Shown here: positions 54,949 through 62,655 of the stretch, in pieces
How the letters are laid out: every line of letters begins with the position of its first letter
Position numbering within the stretch: position 1 is the first letter of the stretch
Origin: Haemophilus parainfluenzae
GTDB lineage: Bacteria > Pseudomonadota > Gammaproteobacteria > Enterobacterales > Pasteurellaceae
Direction: 5' to 3'
Length of the DNA stretch: 64,000 nt
NCBI RefSeq assembly: GCF_014931415.1
Contig: NZ_CP063121.1
Span: 1,364,001-1,428,000, forward strand
Notes under the pieces: generated by a model
Seen by the model: only the letters and a program-made list of their open reading frames with translations
What the model was told of the DNA's origin: nothing
The model's database searches: none
Position numbers and translations under genes: made by a program

Positions 54949-54977
54949 TTTTAAATTTTACTCAGGAGATTTTTCTT

Positions 54978-56093
54978 ATGAAAAAACGTTTTTCAACTTT
55001 AGCGATTGCGACTATTCTTGGTTTAACTGCAGGTTTTGCCAATGCTGACCCCGTGAAAGTAAAAGATATACTTGATCGTGAAGTCACTGTTGATTTACCG
55101 GCAAAACGCGTGGTACTTGGTTTTTATTATCAAGATTATATGGCAGTTGGTGGTGACAAAGCGTTAGATAACGTTGTCGGTTTTTCTAAGAAAGTATGGT
55201 CTTCTTGGGCACCAGCAAGCTGGGAGTTATTCAGCAAAGCGTTGCCAAAATTGAATCAATTAGATGATGTGGGTGAAGTAGAAGAAGGCACATTCTCTGT
55301 GGAAAAAGTGCTTTCATTAAAACCTGATCTTTTAGTCTTAGCAGATTGGCAGTACGAAATGCTAGGATCTGATTTAGATGCTATTAATGAAGCGGGTATT
55401 CCAATTGTCGTCTTAGATTACAACGCTCAAACCTTAGATAAACACATTAAATCTACTGAAATTATTGGCGAATTAACCGGTCAGAAAGATCGCGCAGCAA
55501 AAATTGTGAAAGAATACAAAGACATTGTTGAACATATCCAGACTACGGTTAAAAATGCAAAATTAGCAAAACAACCGAAAGTGTATGTGGAGTTTGGTCG
55601 TGGTGGCCCAGCTGAACAAGGGATGACGTTCTTCTCTAGCATGTGGGGCTCAATGATTAGCCTTGTTGGTGCAGAAAACGTGGCGCCTGCAGAAATTGGC
55701 AAATGGGGTACGTTGGCTGCAGAGAAAGTGTTAGCCGCGAAACCGGATGCAATTATTATTACAGGCCGTGAAACTGAATTGAAGAAAAATCAAGACGGTA
55801 TGGTAATGGGCTTCGGTATTGAAAAAGCAGAAGCAGAACGTCGTTTAAACGCATTCAAACATCGTGCGGGTTGGGCTGAATTACCAGCAGTGAAAAACAA
55901 CCGTGTTTATGCAGCCTATCATGCGAACTCTCGTACTTTATCAGACAGTGCTTCTGTTCAGTTTGTGGCTAAAGCGGCGTATCCTGATCTTTTCAAAGAT
56001 TTAGATCCGCAACAAACTTACTTAAACTTCTATAAAAACTACTTACCGGTTACGCCGGAAGGTACGATTTATCTTTTCCCTGAAAGCAAATAA
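54978..56093 (+). CDS. ABC transporter substrate-binding protein, FecB/siderophore type
   Basis: Periplasmic binding protein of 371 residues with a signal peptide (MKKRFSTLAIATILGL, ending ANA). The TroA/FepB-like fold is indicated by DREVTVDLPAKRVVLGF near residue 38 and SLKPDLLVLADW near residue 115. I take the ATG at 54978 behind CAGGAG; the frame extends 28 codons upstream through the promoter and Fur-like site. Its permease and ATPase follow. A Fur-type operator suggests an iron complex as substrate; molybdate, as for MolA of H. influenzae, is the main alternative. Confidence 0.85.
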   Translation: MKKRFSTLAIATILGLTAGFANADPVKVKDILDREVTVDLPAKRVVLGFYYQDYMAVGGDKALDNVVGFSKKVWSSWAPASWELFSKALPKLNQLDDVGEVEEGTFSVEKVLSLKPDLLVLADWQYEMLGSDLDAINEAGIPIVVLDYNAQTLDKHIKSTEIIGELTGQKDRAAKIVKEYKDIVEHIQTTVKNAKLAKQPKVYVEFGRGGPAEQGMTFFSSMWGSMISLVGAENVAPAEIGKWGTLAAEKVLAAKPDAIIITGRETELKKNQDGMVMGFGIEKAEAERRLNAFKHRAGWAELPAVKNNRVYAAYHANSRTLSDSASVQFVAKAAYPDLFKDLDPQQTYLNFYKNYLPVTPEGTIYLFPESK

Positions 56094-56108
56094 GGGAAAC
56101 GTTAATTC

Positions 56109-57158
56109 ATGAAAAACAATTCTGTTGTAGCAGATATTGTGGCTAACCAGCGTAAGCTTGAACGCAAACGCTGGTTTGTTATTTTATCTTTTCTTGCTAT
56201 TGGCGTGGTCAGTCTTATCCTTGATGTGATGACAGGTCCTGCGATGCTATCCGTGTCGGAAGTCGTGAATGCTTTATTCGGCATCGGTGAAGTCGATAAA
56301 ATGACGAACAATATTGTGCATAATTTACGTTTGCCCATGGCATTGATGGCACTTGTAGTGGGAGCAACATTGGCTGTTGGTGGGGCAGAGATCCAAACTT
56401 TATTAAATAATCCTATGGCGAGTCCTTATACATTAGGTCTCGCGGCTGCGGCAGGTTTTGGTGCCTCTATAGTGATTGCTTTCGGGAGTTTTGGTTTACC
56501 CGTACAAGTAGCTGTGCCAATTGGCGCATTTGTCATGACCATGCTTGCCTCGGGGATTCTTTTCTTATTTGCCTCTAAACGTCGTTTTAGCTCTGAAATG
56601 CTCGTGTTGGTAGGGATCGCATTGCTCTTTATTTTCCAATCCTTACTTTCATTGGTGCAATTTATTTCGGCGCCGGAAGTCTCGCAACAAATCCTATTCT
56701 GGCTATTTGGTAGTCTAAATAAAGCGACGTGGCAAAGCTTAATCATCATTATTATTGTAACTACAATTTGTGTCGCATTACTTTCAAAAGAGCTTTGGAA
56801 ATTGACCGCACTTCGTTTAGGAGAAGATCGAGCGGCAAGTCTTGGCATCAATTTGCAAGTATTACGTATTAAGGTTTTAGTTCTTGTCGCAATGATGACG
56901 GCGACAGCAATCAGTTTCGTGGGCGTGATTGGCTTTATCGGCTTAGTTGCACCACATGTTGCTCGAATGTTGCTTGGTGAAGATCAACGTTTCTTCTTAC
57001 CGGGAGCCATGTTAGTCGGTGCAGCATTCTTATCCCTTTCTTCGGTATTATCCAAAGTCATTATCCCTGGCGCATTATTCCCCGTGGGGATCGTCACCTC
57101 GTTTATTGGGGTACCTTTCTTCTTTTGGATTATTTTAAATAACAAGAGAGGACAATAA
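56109..57158 (+). CDS. FecCD-family ABC permease
   Basis: A 349-residue inner-membrane permease with about ten segments. LRLPMALMALVVGATLAVGGAEIQ near residue 75 and LGINLQVLRIKVLVLVAM plus GFIGLVAPHVARML near residue 275 are hallmarks of siderophore/B12/haem permeases. It begins 15 bp after the binding protein and shares a base (TAATG) with the ATPase gene. An uptake signal lies near 56806. Confidence 0.92.
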   Translation: MKNNSVVADIVANQRKLERKRWFVILSFLAIGVVSLILDVMTGPAMLSVSEVVNALFGIGEVDKMTNNIVHNLRLPMALMALVVGATLAVGGAEIQTLLNNPMASPYTLGLAAAAGFGASIVIAFGSFGLPVQVAVPIGAFVMTMLASGILFLFASKRRFSSEMLVLVGIALLFIFQSLLSLVQFISAPEVSQQILFWLFGSLNKATWQSLIIIIIVTTICVALLSKELWKLTALRLGEDRAASLGINLQVLRIKVLVLVAMMTATAISFVGVIGFIGLVAPHVARMLLGEDQRFFLPGAMLVGAAFLSLSSVLSKVIIPGALFPVGIVTSFIGVPFFFWIILNNKRGQ

Positions 57159-57931
57159 TGTTAGAATTAAAGAATCTTACGGTAAAACGAGGTGATCTCA
57201 CCGTAGCCGATCACATTAATGTCCGTTTTGAGGAAGGCAAAGTGTATACGGTACTTGGGCCAAACGGCACAGGAAAATCCTCCATGCTGAAAACCATTTT
57301 TGGTGAATTGCCACATGAAGGAATGATTACCTATCAAGGTAAACAGCTAGAACGGACGAAATTAGCAGATTGGCGTAAACCAATTGGCTATATGCCTCAA
57401 GATAGCCGAGTAGATGCAAGCTTAACCGCACTTGAAGTCGTCCTTTTAGGACGAATGGATAGTCTAACGATGCGAGTAAGTGATGAGCTTCTTACTGAAG
57501 CGGCAAGTATTATGACACAATTAGGTATTGGTCATTTAGCCCATCGTGATATCCTGAATCTCAGTGGAGGGCAGCGCCAAATGGTGATGTTCGCTCAGGT
57601 TTTATTGCGTGAACCACAGATTTTAATGTTAGATGAGCCAGTGAGTGCGTTAGATATGCATCATCAGCTTAATCTCTTAGAAGAAGTTTACACCTATACG
57701 AAACAGAAAAATCTGATTACTATAATGGTATTACATGATTTAAGTCTTGCTGCTCAATTTTCAGATGAGTTGATTTTACTTGGTGAAGGTAAAGTGCAAG
57801 GCGTGGGAGATGCTCATCATGTTTTACAAGTAGAAACCATTAATCGTTTATATCGTGTAAACGTTGAATTATTACAATGTAGTGCAGGTTTGCCAGTGGT
57901 TCGTCCACAACGTAAATCAGCGCATTCTTAA
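57158..57931 (+). CDS. ABC transporter ATPase, FecE type
   Basis: A 257-residue ATPase with Walker A GPNGTGKSSML near residue 34, signature LSGGQRQMVMFAQ near residue 132 and Walker B ILMLDEPVSALD, with the H-loop in VLHDLSLAAQFSD. It completes the binding-protein/permease/ATPase set and is followed within 13 bp by the pseudoazurin gene. Confidence 0.93.
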   Translation: MLELKNLTVKRGDLTVADHINVRFEEGKVYTVLGPNGTGKSSMLKTIFGELPHEGMITYQGKQLERTKLADWRKPIGYMPQDSRVDASLTALEVVLLGRMDSLTMRVSDELLTEAASIMTQLGIGHLAHRDILNLSGGQRQMVMFAQVLLREPQILMLDEPVSALDMHHQLNLLEEVYTYTKQKNLITIMVLHDLSLAAQFSDELILLGEGKVQGVGDAHHVLQVETINRLYRVNVELLQCSAGLPVVRPQRKSAHS

Positions 57932-57944
57932 GAAGGAAATGAAA

Positions 57945-58379
57945 ATGAAAAAAATCGCACTTGCAGCATTATTAGGATTAAGTTTTGCTGCTCAAGCCAC
58001 ACATTATGACATCAAAATGTTGAATTCAAACAGTGAAGGCTCAATGGTTTTTGAACCGGGTTATTTAAAAGTACAACCGGGTGATACGGTGACATTTCGT
58101 GCAGAAAATAAAAGCCACTTTGTACATAGCAAAGCGATTCCTGAAGGTGCTCAAAAATTCCAATCTGAAGAAGATCAGGAACTCACAATCACTTTAGATA
58201 AAGAAGGTGTTTATGTTTATACCTGCCCAGTACATCGTTCAATGAATATGAATGGTGTGATTCAAGTGGGTGATAATCTACCAAATAAAGAACAAGCTGA
58301 GAAAGTGGTGAAAGATCTTGAGAAGAAATCAATGACGAATAAAGGTCGTCTTGAAAAATATTTTGCTCAAGTAAAATAG
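57945..58379 (+). CDS. Pseudoazurin-like blue copper protein
   Basis: A 144-residue exported cupredoxin. After the signal peptide (to AQA at residue 18), the type 1 copper ligands are predicted as His58 (ENKSHFV), Cys94, His97 and Met102 in YTCPVHRSMNM, the pseudoazurin spacing C-x2-H-x4-M. I choose the ATG at 57945 (AAGGA seven bases upstream) over one at 57939. It is the last gene after the ABC transporter, in a cluster headed by the di-haem peroxidase, for which it could be the electron donor. Confidence 0.88.
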   Translation: MKKIALAALLGLSFAAQATHYDIKMLNSNSEGSMVFEPGYLKVQPGDTVTFRAENKSHFVHSKAIPEGAQKFQSEEDQELTITLDKEGVYVYTCPVHRSMNMNGVIQVGDNLPNKEQAEKVVKDLEKKSMTNKGRLEKYFAQVK

Positions 58380-58390
58380 TCGCTGAAATC

Positions 58391-58423
58391 GATGCGCCAG
58401 TTAAATAATTGGCGCATCTTCTT
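58391..58423 (+). terminator. Terminator after the pseudoazurin gene
   Basis: GATGCGCCA (58391-58399) pairs with TGGCGCATC (58410-58418), followed by a T-rich tail. Confidence 0.8.
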
Positions 58424-58449
58424 TATGTTTAAATCCGTTATTATTTACT

Positions 58450-59271
58450 ATGCTTACGATTACCACTTGTAAAACGTATCCTTCGGTCCCTCAAAATCTT
58501 ATTCCTGTTCAAACACAACTTTCTAATCAAGGTATTCCTACTCAATTTTTGCCTTGGCAAGAAACATTACAGAGTCATTTTATTCTGCCTTTAGCAGCAT
58601 GGGATTATGCGAATTTCTACAATGAATTTATTCAATGGATTAAACAGCATAAGAATGCGTTCATCAATCCTGCGGAATTAATGTTATGGAATAGCCATAA
58701 AGGCTATCTATGTGATTTGCAGAATTGGGGCATCAATGTTATTCCAACCCTTATTTGTTCAGCAAAAACATCTGAAATTTTGACCGCACTTGAACGCCAA
58801 GATTGGCCTGAATTTGTTATTAAACCCGCTGTAGGGCAAAGTGGTAATTTGGTGACAAAACTAAAACAAAGTGAAGCATTCCCCGATCTTTCTGCGTATG
58901 GTGAGCAAGTTGTGTTACAGCCGTTTATTCCTGAAGTAGCCACAAATGGTGAAACCAGTTTGATTTTTTTCAATGGCGTATTTAGCCATGCTATTCGCCG
59001 ACAGCCACCTCAAAATGAATGGCGAGCGAATTCACAATATAAAGTTGAAATTATCCCTGTTGAGGTTGATCGTCATATTATTGAAACAGCACGCTATGTT
59101 TTACATAAATTGCCAGAGATGCCTGTCTATGCGCGAGTAGATGGAACGATTATTAACAATACATTTTTATTGAATGAATTAGAGTTGATTGAGCCTGCGT
59201 TATATTTAGATCGTTGGGATGGGGTGACAGAGCGATTTGTGGATGTGTTGAAAAGCAGAATACTAAAATAA
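58450..59271 (+). CDS. ATP-grasp domain protein of unknown function
   Basis: A 273-residue soluble protein. The C-terminal two thirds has the ATP-grasp pattern: WPEFVIKPAVGQSGNLV near residue 118 (ATP-binding Lys and Gly loop), VVLQPFIPEVATNGETSLIFF near residue 160, and YARVDGTIINNTFLLNELELIEPALY near residue 225 with the metal-binding Asp, Asn and Glu. It looks like RimK/glutathione-synthetase-like ligases such as DcsG-type proteins. No partner genes are next to it: it has its own terminators on both sides. It should join a carboxylate to an amine or thiol, substrate unknown. Confidence 0.75.
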   Translation: MLTITTCKTYPSVPQNLIPVQTQLSNQGIPTQFLPWQETLQSHFILPLAAWDYANFYNEFIQWIKQHKNAFINPAELMLWNSHKGYLCDLQNWGINVIPTLICSAKTSEILTALERQDWPEFVIKPAVGQSGNLVTKLKQSEAFPDLSAYGEQVVLQPFIPEVATNGETSLIFFNGVFSHAIRRQPPQNEWRANSQYKVEIIPVEVDRHIIETARYVLHKLPEMPVYARVDGTIINNTFLLNELELIEPALYLDRWDGVTERFVDVLKSRILK

Positions 59272-59278
59272 GCGTATA

Positions 59279-59311
59279 AAAAAACCTTACTTTTTACAGT
59301 AAGGTTTTTTT
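59279..59311. terminator. Bidirectional terminator after the ATP-grasp gene
   Basis: AACCTTACT (59283-59291) pairs with AGTAAGGTT (59298-59306), flanked by A and T runs, between convergent genes. Confidence 0.88.
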
Positions 59312-59326
59312 CATCTTAACGATTAA

Positions 59327-59950
59327 TTATTTTGCAGCTGGAGCGGCTGGAGCAGCTGGTGCTGCAGGTGCAAATTTTTGTGCTAAATCAGCACCGTCTT
59401 TTTGTAATTTAGCTACTGCAGCTTGTAGTTTTTCAACTTTAGCTTGGTAAGCTTTAGTTTGCTCTTCAGTTGGCGCTTTAGTTGCTAAGTTTAATTGATC
59501 AACTAATAATTCGCTTGATAATGCAAGCACTTCTTTATTTTGATCTTTAATGCTTTTCACTGAAGGTGCAGCAATATCTAATTTGTCTAAGCTTGCAATT
59601 GTATCTTCAACAGTTTTGTTGAAGGTTTTGATTGCTTCTTCAATTTTTTTATCATCTTTTGCTTGAACAGCAGCTGTTAAATCAGATTGAAGTTTTTGTT
59701 GAGCAGCCATTTGAGCTTGCGCTTGGCTTGCGTTCCATTCAAGTAATTTGTTGTAGTCAGCTTGTTCTTGAGCTGGTGTAGCTTCAGCTGGTTTTGCTGC
59801 TTCAGCAGGTTGAGCCGCTTCTTGTTTAGCTTCAGGCGCAGGCTGAGTGGTTTCAGGTTTTGCTGGAGCCGGTTTATCTGCTGGTTTATCACAAGCAGTT
59901 AAGAATAATGCAAATAATGCAGTTGCGCTGATTTTAGTGAATTTGTTCAT
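59327..59950 (-). CDS. Ala/Pro/Lys-rich lipoprotein of unknown function
   Basis: A 207-residue secreted lipoprotein with a lipobox (LFLTAC, Cys20). Residues 21-65 are a low-complexity linker rich in Pro, Ala, Lys and Glu; residues 65-190 are predicted alpha-helical, probably coiled coil (AQAQMAAQQKLQSDLTAAVQ). The C-terminus is an AAP tandem repeat (PAAPAAPAAPAAK) coded by 9-bp units near 59335-59370. It may be an outer-membrane or periplasmic spacer. I do not recognise a function. Confidence 0.75.
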   Translation of the reverse strand: MNKFTKISATALFALFLTACDKPADKPAPAKPETTQPAPEAKQEAAQPAEAAKPAEATPAQEQADYNKLLEWNASQAQAQMAAQQKLQSDLTAAVQAKDDKKIEEAIKTFNKTVEDTIASLDKLDIAAPSVKSIKDQNKEVLALSSELLVDQLNLATKAPTEEQTKAYQAKVEKLQAAVAKLQKDGADLAQKFAPAAPAAPAAPAAK

Positions 59951-60050
59951 AAAAAATCCTTTATTGATATAATAAAAATTTCTTAGCTTGTAAAACTAAG
60001 CCCCTTCTAAGACCGTATATTTTAGAATTAGTTTAAAAAAAATTCAAAAA

Positions 60051-60374
60051 CTATTTTAGTGTTTGAATATATTCACTTAAATTATGAATATCTTGCTCAC
60101 TTAAACGTTGTTTTGCCGGGCTTCCTGCACTAGGAATATTTCCTGCTTTTCGTTCTAAAAGTGCGGTTGAAATTTCTTCTGGTTGTAGCTGATTAATAAT
60201 TTTTGATTCACCCATTGCTGGTTTTTCGCCTTGTTTCCCATGACAAGTAGCACAAGAGCGTTTATATACCTTTTCTGCTTTAGCTAAATCAGCTTCAGCA
60301 GAAAGCGCGGGTGTGGCAAATAAAAAGCCTAAAGTTGGTAGAAGTGTAGAGAGTAAGTAAATTCGTTTTTGCAT
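60051..60374 (-). CDS. Small c-type cytochrome (c553-like)
   Basis: A 107-residue exported protein with a signal peptide ending LSA and one haem site, CATCH (residues 41-45). It has the small class I cytochrome length, with the C-terminal helix LSEQDIHNLSEYIQTL. The usual distal Met ahead of that helix is absent; the segment reads AGNIPSAGSPAKQR, so the haem may have another axial ligand. It is last in the minus-strand operon of permeases, ATPase and thioredoxin, five bases after the thioredoxin gene. Confidence 0.82.
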   Translation of the reverse strand: MQKRIYLLSTLLPTLGFLFATPALSAEADLAKAEKVYKRSCATCHGKQGEKPAMGESKIINQLQPEEISTALLERKAGNIPSAGSPAKQRLSEQDIHNLSEYIQTLK

Positions 60375-60379
60375 TTGGG

Positions 60380-60859
60380 CTAGCCTTTAAATAATTTATC
60401 TAAATCTGCTACAGGAATCGCCCCTTCATATTTAGCCTGAATATTGCCTTCAGGTGTGATCACAAAACTTGTTGGCGTGCCAATAAGCTGATAGCGTTCC
60501 GCTGTGATTTTTAATTGGTCTTTGATAACCGGCAACGTAAGCTGACGTTTGGCGACTACAGCCTTGGTATCCACTTTATCCCCATCTACGTTAATAGCGA
60601 TAAGTTGAACCTTATTTGGATTAGCTTCAGCCAATTTTTCAAATTCTTTTAACTCAGCGACACATCGACCACAGGTTTCAGACCAGAATGTCAGTAAGCG
60701 AGTGCCTTTCCAATCCTCAAGTTTCACTTCTTTACCTTGTAAATCATAGGCTGCAATATCTGGTGCTTTTTGACCAATTGCAGCAACCTCATCTTTACAA
60801 GAAACACTGCCGAAAATGACCGCACTTATTGCGAGTAGTTTTACGAATTTATTTTTCAT
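60380..60859 (-). CDS. TlpA/ResA-like thioredoxin lipoprotein
   Basis: A 159-residue membrane-anchored thiol-disulfide oxidoreductase. The lipobox FGSVSC places a lipid at Cys21, and the active site WSETCGRC is at residues 59-66, with GTPTSFVI giving the cis-Pro region. It overlaps the ATPase gene by 11 bases. In Campylobacter, similar thioredoxins (Cj1664, Cj1665) follow an ABC ATPase and two permeases in the P19 iron system, the same order as here. Confidence 0.87.
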   Translation of the reverse strand: MKNKFVKLLAISAVIFGSVSCKDEVAAIGQKAPDIAAYDLQGKEVKLEDWKGTRLLTFWSETCGRCVAELKEFEKLAEANPNKVQLIAINVDGDKVDTKAVVAKRQLTLPVIKDQLKITAERYQLIGTPTSFVITPEGNIQAKYEGAIPVADLDKLFKG

Positions 60860-61520
60860 TAATGTCCTCTTTTACAAATTTTCCGTGATGGAGATAAATA
60901 ACACGATCGGTTAACTCGCCCAATTCTGGATTGTGTGTCACCATCACAATGGTTCTCCCTTGGCGATTTAATTCTTGTAGTAAATCCAGTACAAGCGCTT
61001 CATTTTTTTCGTCGAGATTACCCGTAGGTTCATCGGCAAAAATGACTGGTGGTTGGTTCACCAACGCGCGAGCAATACATACCCGTTGTTGTTCCCCCCC
61101 AGAAAGTTGGCTTGGACGGTGATCTATACGATGACCCAATCCTACTTGTTCGAGTACTGCTTTAGCCGCTGCTTCATCAATCACACTGTGATAGTGCTGT
61201 GCGAGCATCACATTTTCAAGTGCGGTCAAATAAGGGATCAAATGGAATTGTTGGAAGACTAAACCAATTTTTTCTGCACGAAAACGCTGACGACCGATTT
61301 CATCCAATTGTGCCGCATCGACACCATCTAGAATGACTTTACCTTCACTAGCCGTATCTAAGCCGGTCAGAATATTCATCAGCGTGGTTTTACCGGAACC
61401 TGATGCACCCATTATCGCAATAAATTCACCTTGGCGAATTTTAATATTAATATCTTCTAAAGCGGTGACTTGCCCGAATCGTTTATATAAATGTTGCGTT
61501 TCAATTACAAATTCACTCAT
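60849..61520 (-). CDS. ABC transporter ATPase, LolD/MacB type
   Basis: A 223-residue ATPase with Walker A GASGSGKTTLMN near residue 34, signature LSGGEQQRVCIARAL near residue 138 and Walker B VIFADEPTGNLD. This subgroup works with FtsX-like permeases, and two such genes lie directly upstream in the operon (one base to the nearest). It is unlikely to be LolD itself, because the neighbours are thioredoxin and cytochrome c rather than lipoprotein-export genes. Confidence 0.9.
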   Translation of the reverse strand: MSEFVIETQHLYKRFGQVTALEDINIKIRQGEFIAIMGASGSGKTTLMNILTGLDTASEGKVILDGVDAAQLDEIGRQRFRAEKIGLVFQQFHLIPYLTALENVMLAQHYHSVIDEAAAKAVLEQVGLGHRIDHRPSQLSGGEQQRVCIARALVNQPPVIFADEPTGNLDEKNEALVLDLLQELNRQGRTIVMVTHNPELGELTDRVIYLHHGKFVKEDINEK

Positions 61521-61521
61521 T

Positions 61522-62655
61522 TTATTCCCCTTTTAATACATTTGCGGTTTGGATATTTAAAGCTCGTTTGGTTGGTACAATCACCGCAATAAAGGCAACC
61601 AATAACGATAAGACGATAGTAATTGGAATAACCGGTAGACGCATATCAATGTAAGATTTAAATACGGTTAATCCAAGTAATTGTGCCAAGATGTAGCCGA
61701 GAATCAGGCCCGCGACAATTGCACAAAGTGCTATGATGAGAATCTCGGTACTAATCTGTTTAATGATGTCACTTTGTTTGGCACCTAAGGCTTTTTGTAG
61801 TGCAAATTCTTTTGCTCGCTCACCAACAATCGCAATCAACGTGGTGTTCACACATAGGGTGGCGAGAATCAAAATGACCAATGAGATTAATCCCATCAAT
61901 CCTTTGATTTTATCTAAAATCTGTCCTTCAGAAGCGGAGACTTTTCGAATCGGTCGAGCAGTCAAATCGGGTTGATGTTGCATAATGTCTTGGGCAAATT
62001 GTGCGACATTACCTTGTTCATTTTTTACATTGAGCAAGGCGTTGTTGGCTAATCCTTCTTTATCCAACCAATTTTGGGCAAACTCTAAATTCACGATTAA
62101 CATGTTGTCTGTGGCATCACCTGCCTCAACAATACCTTTTATCGTGAATTCATGTTTTTCAACCGCATTTTTAGACAGCGTTAATTTACTTCCAACACCT
62201 AAATTAAGGCGTTCTGCTAAGCTTTTCCCAATCATGGCATTGCGATCATCAAAATTCACATTAATGGCTGAGCCGGTAATTTGCCAATAAGGTGCAAGCA
62301 CACGCATATCTTCAAACCACACGCCCATAATCACAATTTTTTCTAAATCACTTCGCGCAACACCATATAAATAAGGACTGGCAGCGGTAATGAAATTATC
62401 CGGTGCATTGTGCAGAATTTGCTTTAATTGGCGTTCTTTCATCAATCCACCATTGGCCGCACCAATGTAAAAGTTTGCCCCAAAGGTACGGAGCTCTTGG
62501 CTCATTTTGGTATTAATATCGAAATAGACCGCTGCCATTGCCGTCACAATGGACGCACCAACAGTCAGTGCAGAGAAAATAATAAATACTCGTTGTAAAC
62601 GTAGGCGTAATGCTTGGAAGATTAAACGCCAAAACATACTTTTATTGGCGGCCAT
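61522..62655 (-). CDS. FtsX/MacB-like ABC permease (second of pair)
   Basis: A 377-residue permease with one N-terminal membrane helix (about residues 18-42), a large periplasmic domain to about residue 255, and three C-terminal helices. ALQKALGAKQSDIIKQIS near residue 282 is the coupling region typical of FtsX-like proteins. The ATG at 62655 follows GGAGG and overlaps the previous gene by 14 bases. It is shorter than its partner and appears related to it. Confidence 0.85.
   Translation of the reverse strand: MAANKSMFWRLIFQALRLRLQRVFIIFSALTVGASIVTAMAAVYFDINTKMSQELRTFGANFYIGAANGGLMKERQLKQILHNAPDNFITAASPYLYGVARSDLEKIVIMGVWFEDMRVLAPYWQITGSAINVNFDDRNAMIGKSLAERLNLGVGSKLTLSKNAVEKHEFTIKGIVEAGDATDNMLIVNLEFAQNWLDKEGLANNALLNVKNEQGNVAQFAQDIMQHQPDLTARPIRKVSASEGQILDKIKGLMGLISLVILILATLCVNTTLIAIVGERAKEFALQKALGAKQSDIIKQISTEILIIALCAIVAGLILGYILAQLLGLTVFKSYIDMRLPVIPITIVLSLLVAFIAVIVPTKRALNIQTANVLKGE

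Noticed and set aside
54978..57931. Molybdate importer MolABC
   Set aside because: The layout is similar, but the order differs and a Fur-like site lies on the promoter; kept only as an alternative substrate.
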